A stretch of 64,000 nucleotides of DNA from Yponomeuta sedellus (taxonomy: Eukaryota > Arthropoda > Insecta > Lepidoptera > Yponomeutidae), in assembly GCA_934045075.1 (NCBI GenBank), contig OW203744.1, positions 5,134,795 through 5,198,794 of the forward strand, written 5' to 3'. A program made the translations under genes and the position numbers. Shown piece by piece: positions 44,501-56,500 of the stretch. Within the stretch, counting starts at the first letter, position 1. Every line of letters starts with the position of its first letter. The notes beneath the pieces are model-generated. The model saw nothing but the letters and a program-made list of their open reading frames with translations. It made no database searches and was not told the origin of the DNA.

Positions 44501-47500
44501 TGACTACCGCTTGTGGCATTTTTCCGAGCGATTCCGTGCTTCGCAAAGCACGTTAAGCCGTTGATGCCGGCTGTCATATAATGGCAGTAGTTAAGCCATG
44601 TCAGAGGCCTTATGGGCGGCTTGATAACTTCTGACAGTAAGGCCCGCCACTGTCTTACAATCCTCCACCAACCCGAACTTGGCCCCCGTGGTGGAGTATG
44701 GCCTAACCTTCCTGCGATGCAGAAAGAGACCCGTGCCCCAGCAGTGGGGACATACAAGGGTTGATAACGAATTACTTTATTTATGTATTTAATTTTCTCT
44801 GGAATTTTATCGACTCTTCACATGAACAACGTAGGTTAATAGGAAAAAACACTATCTGTTACTATATTTGGACATAGGCAAGCGCCTATGTCCAAAATTG
44901 TTTTTAGTGGAATGAAGAATTTTTCAATTTAATTAATTTATCATTATATTGATATATAGATAACTATATATCAATATTATAGATATTATAAATGGATAGA
45001 CAGAAAAACTAATTGATTACTAATTTTGACGACCTCTGTGGCGCAGCGGTAGCGCATCTGCCTACCATGCAAGAGTTCCCGGGTTCGAACCCCGGCTGGG
45101 CATAAAAAACACCCCCAGGTCTTGGATGTTTATATGTTTGTGATGTCGTTGTTTCTGGTTACCACGACACATGGTATTCTAGTGTGGGGCCAGAAGCAAT
45201 GTATGTGCCTATATGATATGTTATATTTGCGAAGGAAAAAATATTTGTAGTGTACCTTTGAATCTCTCGAATTCGTAGGTGTACTGTAACCATAAAAAGT
45301 TTGCGGAATACTGCCTTGTACTAAACTAAAATGAAGCAGCAACAAGTTTTCAAATAAGATAAAGTAAATAGTTAATAAGATAAATAGTTTTCAAAAACCT
45401 ATTTAGAGGCTTAAATAGATTTAAATTTGTCCTTAGCACGGGTTAGTGCATTAAAAATAAAAATAGTATGAATAGTTTTCAGATAAAAATAAATATTACA
45501 ATAAAGAACTTAAAATTATTTCTGTAAGGATAAGCCACACTTTTTCCATGTGCTTCTGAGAGAATGCTCTCGCGTGACAAGAACTTTGTCCCCCCCCATT
45601 ATTAAGCGCAGCGGTCTAATTGTCACTACTGGACGGGAATACCCAGCGTGCTTACACAGTAACGTATACAAAGAACATTATTTACAACAATATAATTGTA
45701 CACTTGCATCGACCTTAATGCACTCTTCATCATTCATTCATTACCGACGTGGTTTACATTCGAGTATTTTCCTTTGCTGTTCTAGATTCTAGTAAAATAG
45801 AGTTGTACAGTTGACAGCAGGTCAAGTTATAATGTTTTATTGCAAAGTACGCATAGATTGACGTGCTATCGACTGTACATACGAGTGCACATCGATTGAC
45901 AATCTAAAACTACTTCTATACGTTTGGGTTAAGAGTTATCAAAAAAATCGAATTGAACTAGGTATTTGTCGTCGGTCTATAGTTTTTGTTTTGCTTGGCA
46001 TAAGAATGAATATCGAACATAAATGTATTTGTCAAATTTCATCTGTACAATGTATTTTTTTCGTAACTCTACTTTATTCAAGTACCTACACTATGAGATC
46101 TTGTGCTTAGGTAAAAAATTGTATTGTGATTAGCTACCTCATACATTGTTCCCTTTTGACAAAAATTAAAGCCTTGGGGGATTGCTAGTTATTCAATACT
46201 TATTTGCCTTACTCTATGCTTAAAATTGTAATGCGATGCGACGACTGTGAAGTACATTAAATAAGATAAGATAAGAATATTCTTTATTGCACACCAGGAA
46301 AAAGCAAACAAAAAATAATTACAAAGACACAGTACAATTGGCGGCCTTATTGCTTAGAGCACTTTCTTCCAGACAACTTACGACGGAGAGTTGCTAAAGG
46401 AAAAGTGAGACGTGTATTAAATGTCAAATTCTGACATTTCATCGCCACAAAACGCGTGACTCGCGTCATGGTACTTATGCTGGAATTGATGCGAATAATT
46501 ACGAGTAAGTTCCTGGTCCCAAACGCGGAGACCCTGTGCTGTGACAACCGGGCAAGGACATCACTAACATGAAAATACACCCAGACTGAAGCTACTTGTA
46601 CAACTCAAGTACGGCCTTCAGCGGGGTATCGAATCCCCGTCTCCATTTTGGCAGTCCAGCATGCTAAAAGCTAGACCAAAGAAAGGGGCAGTAAAACATA
46701 GTCCTGCTGGCGCAGTCAGATAAATAAATAAATATTCATTGATATTACACAGATCTCGTTAGCCCTATACTAAATGACTTGTGTTACAGGTGCTAACTCG
46801 ACGATAGATTTAATACAATAAATACATATCTAGATAACATCCAAGACCCGAGACAAACAAGAAAAGTTCGTTTCCTAGTTTGACCCGGACGGGGATCGAA
46901 CCCGAGACCTTCGGTTTTACCGCTGCGCTACCGAGGCCGTCAAATAATCACAGACTAATGAAACATCTAGTTCGAAGCGGCTTTTTCAGACGCGACATTC
47001 TCAGACGATTTAGGTCAAGGTGGCGAGCTGACCGCCTGATGGCTGCGTGATAACAATGACGAGCATTTCTTTTGGAAATTACCCGTACAGTCGCGTGCAC
47101 TAAGTAACACGTAAACGCCTTAGAACCTGGTCACATTAACCACTAAATTAAATAGGTTTTTAAAATTGCCCTTAGCACGGGTTTGTGCATTAAAAAGAAT
47201 ATAATCATGTGGGTGCAGCGATATAATTCCGATGTAAAACCTGACTGCAAAGTAGGTACTCGGGGCTGCAAGTGATGCAAATTACTTCAGCCAGATGTCG
47301 CTGCCTATGCGTAATACAGAGAGTATAGTAAAAAGATTAGAAATTTCACTGATGCCGTTAATCGCCCATTAGCTCAGCTGGCACGGTTAGCCAGAGGTCA
47401 CGGGTTCGAGTCCCGACATGGGTGGAATTTTTAGCGTCTAAATAGGTTTCTAACATTAACCTCTTATAGCCTGATGTAAGAGAAATTGACTTTGACAATG

Positions 47501-50500
47501 CGCTGAAGCGCATACATCGCACCTTGATAATCATAACTTCATTAAACGAAATAAGTAAATTTTGAGTTATTAACGCTATCAGCTGCGCAGCAGTTTTTTT
47601 GTAAAGCACTCATTTTTACACCATAGAAGCCTTTATGCCATTATGCATATTTGAGGTACTTAACGGGACCTTAATGTGAAAGAGTGACATCATTTTAGTA
47701 GTGACGAAAAAATTGCCGAAGCTTCTAGCCCGATGTATGAGAAATTGGTTATTTTCACTTTGACAAAGTGTTGAAGTGCATACAATGTTAGTGCTCGTGA
47801 CTGTACACTCTGCTACATCGGGATATACTCTTTTGTTCGATTATATTCTTTTCAATTCTTTTTTTATGGCGCCCTTAGCCTTCTGACAACGATAGGTTTG
47901 TGAAACGGAAGCAACGGTTTTTTTCTTTAAAGTCTGTTTATCCTTACTTGTCCATTTTAGTAAACAAGATTCTACCGGTAAAGTAGATTTTTTAGTCGAA
48001 AACTATCATATGACCATAAATGAAGTAACCTGGGACACTTTTTTAGATAACACGCTGATTTTATAAACAAAGTTCATGAACTTGCAAGAAAATATCCAGT
48101 TTTGGCATCAAATTTAAAGTTTGAAGTTAGAATCTTGTTTACAAACTTGGTCAAGTGAGGATAAAGAGACTGTGGTATAGTGTAGTCAATACGTCTTGAA
48201 ATTGTGCCTAATTACACTTCACACTAATATTGTAAAGGCGAAAGTTTGTACGTGTGTATGTTTGTTACTTTTTCACGTCAACGGCTGGAGCGTTTTTAAC
48301 AAAATTTGGTATGGAGTTAGCTGACACCCTGGATTAACACATAGGCTAGGTGTTACTGCGGGAAATTATCTCATTCCCATGGGAAAAGCGATAAACCGCG
48401 AGGCACATAGCTAGTTATATATACCTCTGTACAAAATTTCAGCTTTGTAGACGGACAGACAGACATACGGACTTACATGGCGAAACTATAAACTTAGTTG
48501 TCACCAAGAAACTAAGAGCTGCTTGGTGTCAAAAAACATTCTTTTCTTTTCATTTTTAGGGTTCCGTGCCTCAAAAGGAAAAAACGGAACCCTTATAGGA
48601 TCACTTTTATAGGGGATTTCAGGTGCAGGGTGGCATAGCAGGTCCAGTGAAAAACACGATGATGTCGATTTCAGACGTATATTGGCACACGGTATACGGT
48701 ATACAAGAGTGTTGAAGAGCGCGGCGGTAGAACGACTGACTGACAATAAAAAATGCGCTCAATTTATGCAGAAAAATACAATCGTAGCTTGGTGTTGTTG
48801 TAACGAGATGAACATAATAGGTGTGGCTCACAAAAACGCGAGAGCGAGATAGCGCTGCCGCACCGTTCTAACTATTCAATACAAAGTTTGAATTTACATC
48901 ATTTAGATTTCTTTGATTAAAAGTATGCAATTCGAAAGAAAATTTGTTCACAATTCCAATGGTGTAAGTTTCATTACGCTAACTTTAACAGTTTGGGAGT
49001 TATTGAGCAAAATGTACTACGAACTTTCAACACTACTTTTTTTTTTTTTCCATGAAATACATAAAAAATTTAACATTATACCTATTTACATTTGTTTGTT
49101 TTCATGAACTCTTCAGTATAAAACCATTTATTTGCATTTTCCAATTATAACTTTGAAGATATTAGGCTTTAAACATTGCAAACTTTGAACAGCTTTAATT
49201 GGTAGAAAAATGTAACAATTTTCAGATATTTTTAGCTTATTCACTAGATATTAACATTCTTTACGTAAACAACGTACATTTTTGTAAAATTTTCCAAATT
49301 AAAGTGCTGAAATAAGCCTCTAAAGTTTCTCCATACAAACTTTAACATCGATTTTCTCCTAGTAAACGTAGGCCGATCATCATCAAATTTTACAAATATA
49401 CTAAACAAAACACGCTTAATCAAACTACGTTCTTAAATTTTAATTTACGTGCAAATTTTAAACGTAGAAGACTTACTCAAGGGATTTGCATAAAAGTCGA
49501 AGCGCCAGCCCGCGCGCGCCACTCAGCGATCGACCGGCATTGGAAGCAGACGCGTCCATGCGGCCGTTTTCAATACTTGTTATCGCTGGGTCAGACTTGT
49601 CCCAAGTCTTTAAACTATGGGAGCACCGGCCGGTCTGCGAGACAAACAGCTCTTTTCAGAGCTATGGTACTTCGAGTTTCTTTTATTGGTTGGACGTCAA
49701 TAAATGCTGCATAAGGAATCCCAGGTACACGTCGACGGCGTGGGATGACTTATGCATACTTGTTTTATTTATTCCCTCATATAAATATTATATTTACTTA
49801 TCTATATGGGCCCTGGGTACTTTAAGGCTGCTTTGCTTACAAATTATCTTAGGATTAAGAATGAAATACAATGAATTTTTCCTAGTTGTAAGTTTGATCG
49901 GCTTTCTAGGCTTAAGTTTTATGCATTAAGTGCTTTTAGGTTTAAGGCTTTCATTTATGCATGTATTTATTTAACTCTTTATTTATTAGCGCACCCTATT
50001 TTTATTATTGCTTCTATCTAAACCTATATATATCTAGATTTTAAGGCTTGCATGGTACTAACGCTTGTGAATTGTAGACACAATGTTTTGCAAACTAGGT
50101 CTTGGATATGCTTTATTTTATGCGCGTTATTGTATCTAGTTTTAAGGCATGCATGGCACTACCGCATGTAAATTGTAGACGCAATGCTTTGCAAACTAGG
50201 TCCTGGATATGCTTTATCTATGTATGCATCTATTAACCTACTGCAGGACCTAGATTAGAGTAGGCTTCGTCGAGGTTAGGTTTTCAAAAACTTGACAAAA
50301 TACCTAGATGACTCTAGGCGCACGCGTCGCTGGTGGCCGCTCACATCTGTGTGCGTGAGTCACCACGTCAGTGTATGCGTTTATTGCCTTTACTGCGCGC
50401 CGCCACGCGTTTATGGCAGAGAGTTGTAAAAGCCCAAAACTAGACAATGGGCCTCGCACCGAATGTTCGTCTAAATGCAAACAAAAGAAATCGAGCAAAA

Positions 50501-53500
50501 CAAGGTCATAAATCTTTTAAAGCAAATTAACTTTTGTAAAATCCAAGGCAAAAATAAAAACCTATTTACCCTAACACACATAATACCTAACTACATAATA
50601 CTACTCTTACCTAAAGTACATACTAACATCAAACTGGCGTTGCTCGATAACATTTCCGCCCCCTAGTTGAGGATTCAAACCGATAACTCAATCTGTTGGG
50701 AGCAAGGCCAGTTTGGTAACAGGGCGTTGTAATATCTTACCACTAGCAAACTTAACACTAACGATACGTACTTGTCCATCTGCACCCGGGTGCACTTCAC
50801 TTACTATGCCACGGGGCCACGTATTTCGCGGTAACGTTCCATCAACGACAATCACTAAGTCACCGACCTTAAGCGGGTTTACACTATTTGTCCATTTATG
50901 TCGTTGTTGTAAAGTTGGTAGGTACTCTCGAGTCCATCTGCGCCAGAACATCTCAGCCAGGGCGTTGACACGGCGCCACTGACTACGTATATCGACGTCT
51001 GCCGGATTGTACCTTGTTACTCGCGTGTCCCCGGCGGCAGTGCCGAGTAGCAGGTGATTGGGTGTGATGACCGTAGGCTCGTCGGGGTCCGCAGTCACGT
51101 AGCTCAAGGGCCGGCTGTTGATGACCAGCTCAGCCTCCAACAGAAGCGTGTGAAGGACCTCTTCACGTGGAGCTCGTGAGTGCAGAGTAGTATGCAGGGC
51201 GGTCTTCACCGAACGAACAAGACGCTCCCAGCAGCCACCCATGTGTGGCGCGAGCGGTGGGTTGAAGCGCCACTCGATGCCGCGCGACGTTGCCTCGTTT
51301 TGTAGACGCTGTCCGTCGAGACAGCGCAAGGCAGCCCGCAGCTCGGCGTCAGCACCGACGAAGTTGGTGCCCCGGTCGGACAGGATTACGGCCGGTTGGC
51401 CGCGACGCGCTATCAAGCGCCGCAGGGCGAGGATGGCTGAGTCAGCACTCAGCGAGGCGGCGAGCTCGAGATGGACGGCGCGTGTGGCGAGGCATGTGAA
51501 CAACACGCCCCACCGTTTCTCTCGGCGTCTTCCGATGGCCACCTCCATGGGGCCGAAGTAGTCGACGCCCACGTGCACGAAGGCTCGCCTCGTGGTGGTG
51601 AGGCGAACGGCGGGCAGATCGCCCATCTTAGGCGCGCGCGGTTGAGCCCGCTGCACGCGACAGTGTTGGCAGCTGGCAGCCACTGCTTTGACGGTTGGCC
51701 GGAGCTTGGTCACCCAGAAGCGCTCACGGATGCGGTTGATGACGGCCTCGTGGTTGGCGTGTAAAGCTCTGGAATGATAGTCCCGCACCATGAGTCTCGT
51801 AAGTGGATGGTGACCGTCTAGGATCACAGGGTGACGCTCGTCGAAGGACAGTTCTGTGGCAGCACTAAGTCGACCTCGAACACGTAGTAACCCATCTTCA
51901 AAAAGCATGGGATCGAGGCTTCTCAGATGACTGCTGGATGGCAGTGGTTGACCAGCACGCAGGGCATCTACATCAGCTTGAAATGACTGGGTTTGAATAA
52001 ATCGGAACAATACAACCTCAGCCTCTTGTAGTCGCTCAGTCGTAAGAGTGGAGGGCTTCTTCGCCTTACATGCCCTCACGAAGACCAGTACCCACGCCAT
52101 GACGCGTAGCGCGCGTTGCCAACTGGAATGGCGTGTCGGGTCGATGAGCGGCGGCTGCCCCGGTGCCACGAGGAGCGCGCGATGTCGCAGCTCGATGTCG
52201 ACATCGCCATGGCAGCTCCCAGCGCCCCAGCGAGGTGTAGGCCATTGATCACTGGAATTGCAGAGAAAAGAGGGACCAGAAAGCCATTTACTTAATTTGC
52301 CGTGGGGCCAGCCCAACTTGGTTGCTTCGTCGGCGGGATTATCCTCAGAGGGAACCCAGCGCCAGTCACTTCTCTTAGAAGTTTCATCAATTTCAGCTAG
52401 TCTGGTAGCTACATACTTTTGATAGTCGCGAGCGTCCGCAAAAATCCAATGAAGGACAGTACGTGAGTCTGTCCACATGTGAACACTCGCAACTTCCAGT
52501 CCCAGTTCCTTCTTAACAGTACGAGCCAGCCGGCACGCCAGTACCGCAGCCTGTAACTCGAGACGGGGAATCGACGTTATCTTAACAGGGGCTACTCGTG
52601 CTTTTCCAGCGACGATAGCGCAGTGTCGATTTCCATCTGAGTTAAAACCAACAATATAGGCTACAGCAGCGTAAGCCAGTTCACTAGCATCGGCAAAAAC
52701 ATGAAGTTCAATAGGGCCTGAGACTATGTTGTACCAGCGAGGAACTTTAACTTCTTTTATTACTTTTAAATTGTTAAGCCATTTAAACCATAACTCGGCC
52801 TCAGTATCTCGAATCTTTTGTTCCCATTCTATACTAGACATCCAAATACGTTGCATGATTATTCTTGATTGAATAATGCAAGGGTATAGAAGGCCAAGAG
52901 GGTCGAAAATACTCATAATAAAACTCAGAAATTGTCTTTTAGTGGGAACTACTGTACCATCAGCCAAACTAGGAGGTAATCTTTTAAAAGACAAATCAAA
53001 TTCGAATGTATCGGAATCAGTTGACCAAATCATTCCAAGTGTTCTATGGTCACTATTGGGAGATTTCTCAATGGGAATTCTAGTTCTTTCGTCAATTGGA
53101 AAAGATTCGCGTAGAGCAGGCGAGTTCGTAACCCATCCTCTAATATGAAAATTGCCAGCTTTGTGGATGTGAGTTACATCATCTACCAATTTTCGCGCCT
53201 CCTCTAGCGATCCTACACTATCTAAATAATCGTCCATGTAATGCTTCTCCTTTATCGCCTTCACTGCAGCCGGATGTGAATCTGAAAACTCAGCGGCATT
53301 CTTATTGAGAACATAGATGGCAGTTGTAGGCGATGAAGTTGCTCCAAAAATCAATGACTTCATTACATAGGTGTCAGGTTCTCGATCTCTGTCATCTCCT
53401 CGCCAAAGGAAAAGCTGTGCGCCTTGGTCTGCTTGCCTAATCTTAACACGTAGGAACATATCGGCAATGTCTGCAGTAAATCCAATTGGACCTTGCCGAA

Positions 53501-56500
53501 ATCTAATTAGGACACCAAGTAGAGACGTAAGTAGATCAGGACCTGTTAGAAGATAATCATTAAGAGAACGACCGTTAACACTAGCAGCAGCATCAAACAC
53601 CAAACGCAGTTTTCCAGGCTTATTGGGATTCAATACGCCAAAGTGAGGCAAAAACCAATTGGAATCCCACTGCATTTGCTGCGATACTTTTTCGGCGTAG
53701 TTCTCAGACACCAAGCGGTCGATTTGAGCTGAATAGCTTGCTTTGTATGATGGATCGCGGTCGCACTTTTTCTCTACACTGCGCAGTCGAGACTTAGCCA
53801 TACTTTTGCTATTGGGAAAATCGTTGAAATCACGACGCCATAGTAGACCGACTTCCCAGCCACCTTCTACACGTCTACATGTTCGATCTAGAATATCCAG
53901 CGCGCGCTCGGATTCCACATTCTTTCTGGTCAAGTTAGAAACACCAATAGCCTCCATCTCGAACTGCTCCTTTACAAGATCATGAAGGTCAGGCTGCGAC
54001 ACGGACATGCAATTGACTGACTCTGCACTGCTAAGGGAGCCTATGGGTCCATGCACCACCCAGCCTAACTTAGTTAGAGAAGCGACCGGTCGGCCGGACT
54101 TACCCCTTCGGATTTCCTCGCCGACGATGAGCTCGAAGTTGTCCTGGCCAAGCAACAGCAGCGGTTTCGCATCTCTCAATTCGCTGCAATTCAGATCTCT
54201 CAGGTGTACATTCTCACTGAGAGCACTCGCGGGAACAGTTTGTGTCGGCAAATCGAGGCCTTGCCACGTGCGAACAATCACTTTATGAGTCTTTCCATTT
54301 ACACCACGAATTGTGACCGAGATAGGCCGAGAATGTCTATCAGCTAAACACTGTCCGCCGGCGGTTACTAGTCTTAGCGGAGCTGGGATCATATTTTTAA
54401 CGTATTGACTTACAATACTATTGTCCACTAACGAAACTGTCGCACCATCGTCCAGTAACGCGTACGTATCCCGCTCTACGCCATCACTCAACACAATTGT
54501 CACTGGAGTCACTTTCAACCATGTACCGAGCGAACACTTATTGTCTATTGCAGTTACTAACTCGGTCACTGTGGGTTGTCACGCGTTGTTTTTACTGTCG
54601 TCGTGAAGCAAGACGTGGTGATGAGCGTTGCAACGTGGACAACGTTTAGCCCGGCATAAGAACCGATGATGCGGGCGTGCTAGACACTTGCCACACAAAC
54701 GCCATTTCTTTATTGAGTCCCATTTCTCACTTAGCGAAAGTTCTTTGAATTTGGCACAGTCTTTCAGTTTATGCTCGGTACTTTCACACATTTTACAAGG
54801 TTCGGGCGGTGTGTCGGTATTTACTTTTTCAGGCAGCTCCGCTGTTACAAAAGCACGCTGAGGCCTACTAGGCGCGTAAGGACGCGACTGTGGTGCTTGT
54901 GGAGGCCTTTGTTGCGGTCGTGGCGGGTCCCGTTGCTGAGTAGTTGTTCGTGGCGGCACCGGCGCTGCGCGTGGTCGTGCAGATGTATGACGCATGCCCG
55001 CCGAGCAGCTGGCCAACAATGCAGCGCTTTTGGCTTGAGTGGCGAGAAACTCCGTCAACACTTTCAGGCTCGGTGAAACTCTCAGTAACTCGTGCTCGGG
55101 TCCCATGTCTGTGAGGTACCGGTCATAGGCTTGCATCAAGTGTTGCGGGAATCGCAGTAAAACTTCGCGGGTCAGCCACAGGTCATGTAGGTGAAGTTGG
55201 CCGCCCCCGTACTCGAGCAAGAAAACGCAGTTTCGCAGTTCAGCAGCAAAGTCCGTCACTTCGCGCAAATTTTCACTGATGAACGGCAATTTCGACACTC
55301 TGTCCGTCACTTCATTTATTGTTGCTAGAGGGTCCTCGTATAAATCACTTAAATGGTCCATAATAACGCGCGGTGAGTCACCTCTGACTAACATATCTTC
55401 AACGCGCCGTCTCGCATCGCCCCGCACTGCCGATTGTAGTCTACAGAGATTTTCATAGTCGTCGAAACCGTATTTTCGCGTTGTTTCTTCGAATTTTCGT
55501 TTGAACGAAATCCACGCGCCTACTGAGCCTGTGAAAGGCGGAAGTTCGTAAAATTCTTTAGGCACATTTCTCAGCGATTCGCGATTTTTAGGCGCGGCAC
55601 TCTCGACAGTAACAGTTTTCGTTCGCGGTAGCGGGCGCGGGGTAACTTCTTTGTAGTCCGTCGACTGCGACTGAATCCACTCTTCTACGCGCACTGTAGG
55701 ATCCATTGGGGTGCGTTTGACGTCGCTGTCGGCGTTGTCGCTGTCGGCTTCTTCGGCTATCGAGATGTCGTAGGCGAGTTTCTTCTCCACCGCTGCTTTG
55801 CGAAGCTCTCTCGTGCGCTCGAGGTCGCGTAGACGTTCCTCTTCAAAAGCGAGACGCTGGGCCCGCAAGTTAGCGCGATCTCGTTGATTTTCCTCCTCGA
55901 TTGAGATGCGTAGTGCCCGGGCGCGGTGTTTATCTTGAGCGGCGGCTTCTTCAAGGCGTGCTAGCTCTTCTTGGGCCTCTGCTTCGGCTTGAAGTCGCAG
56001 TGTTTTGCTCCGTCTGCTGGAGGACGATGCTTGACTCGCCGGGCGGCGAATCGTGCTTGTGGTGACGTCGGTCATAGTGAGCGACGTATGAAGGTTCGTA
56101 GGTCGTCTGTCGCTCGCAACAGCAGCTCCCGCTGCCGCCGGCGTGGACGATCCCAGAGCAGTTGATGACGGCGTCGTCGCCATCTGAACAATATTGACGC
56201 CGGAGTCGTCCGCCGTGCTCTTCCTTGCTGCTGTCTTGCTCCTAGTTTCCATAGCACGGTGGTCTGGTCGACGTGACTGGAGGCCTGCCCTGAAGATCCG
56301 GCTCGAAGGACCAAACTATATAGGGGATTTCAGGTGCAGGGTGGCATAGCAGGTCCAGTGAAAAACACGATGATGTCGATTTCAGACGTATATTGGCACA
56401 CGGTATACGGTATACAAGAGTGTTGAAGAGCGCGGCGGTAGAACGACTGACTGACAATATTTTTTTTTTTTTTTTTTTTTTTTTTAACCCTATAAAGGGC

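Noticed and set aside
44403..44530. 5S rRNA gene
   Set aside because: Only the internal promoter region resembles 5S; the ends of the gene are missing and the sequence continues into a SINE body.
48501..48831. Minus-strand open frames at the left LTR edge, also at 56242-56605
   Set aside because: They are the same LTR end sequence seen in both LTRs and run into flanking DNA or the poly-A; no protein features.
51241..51764. Several plus-strand open frames opposite pol
   Set aside because: They are shadows of the GC-rich integrase region and have no domains.
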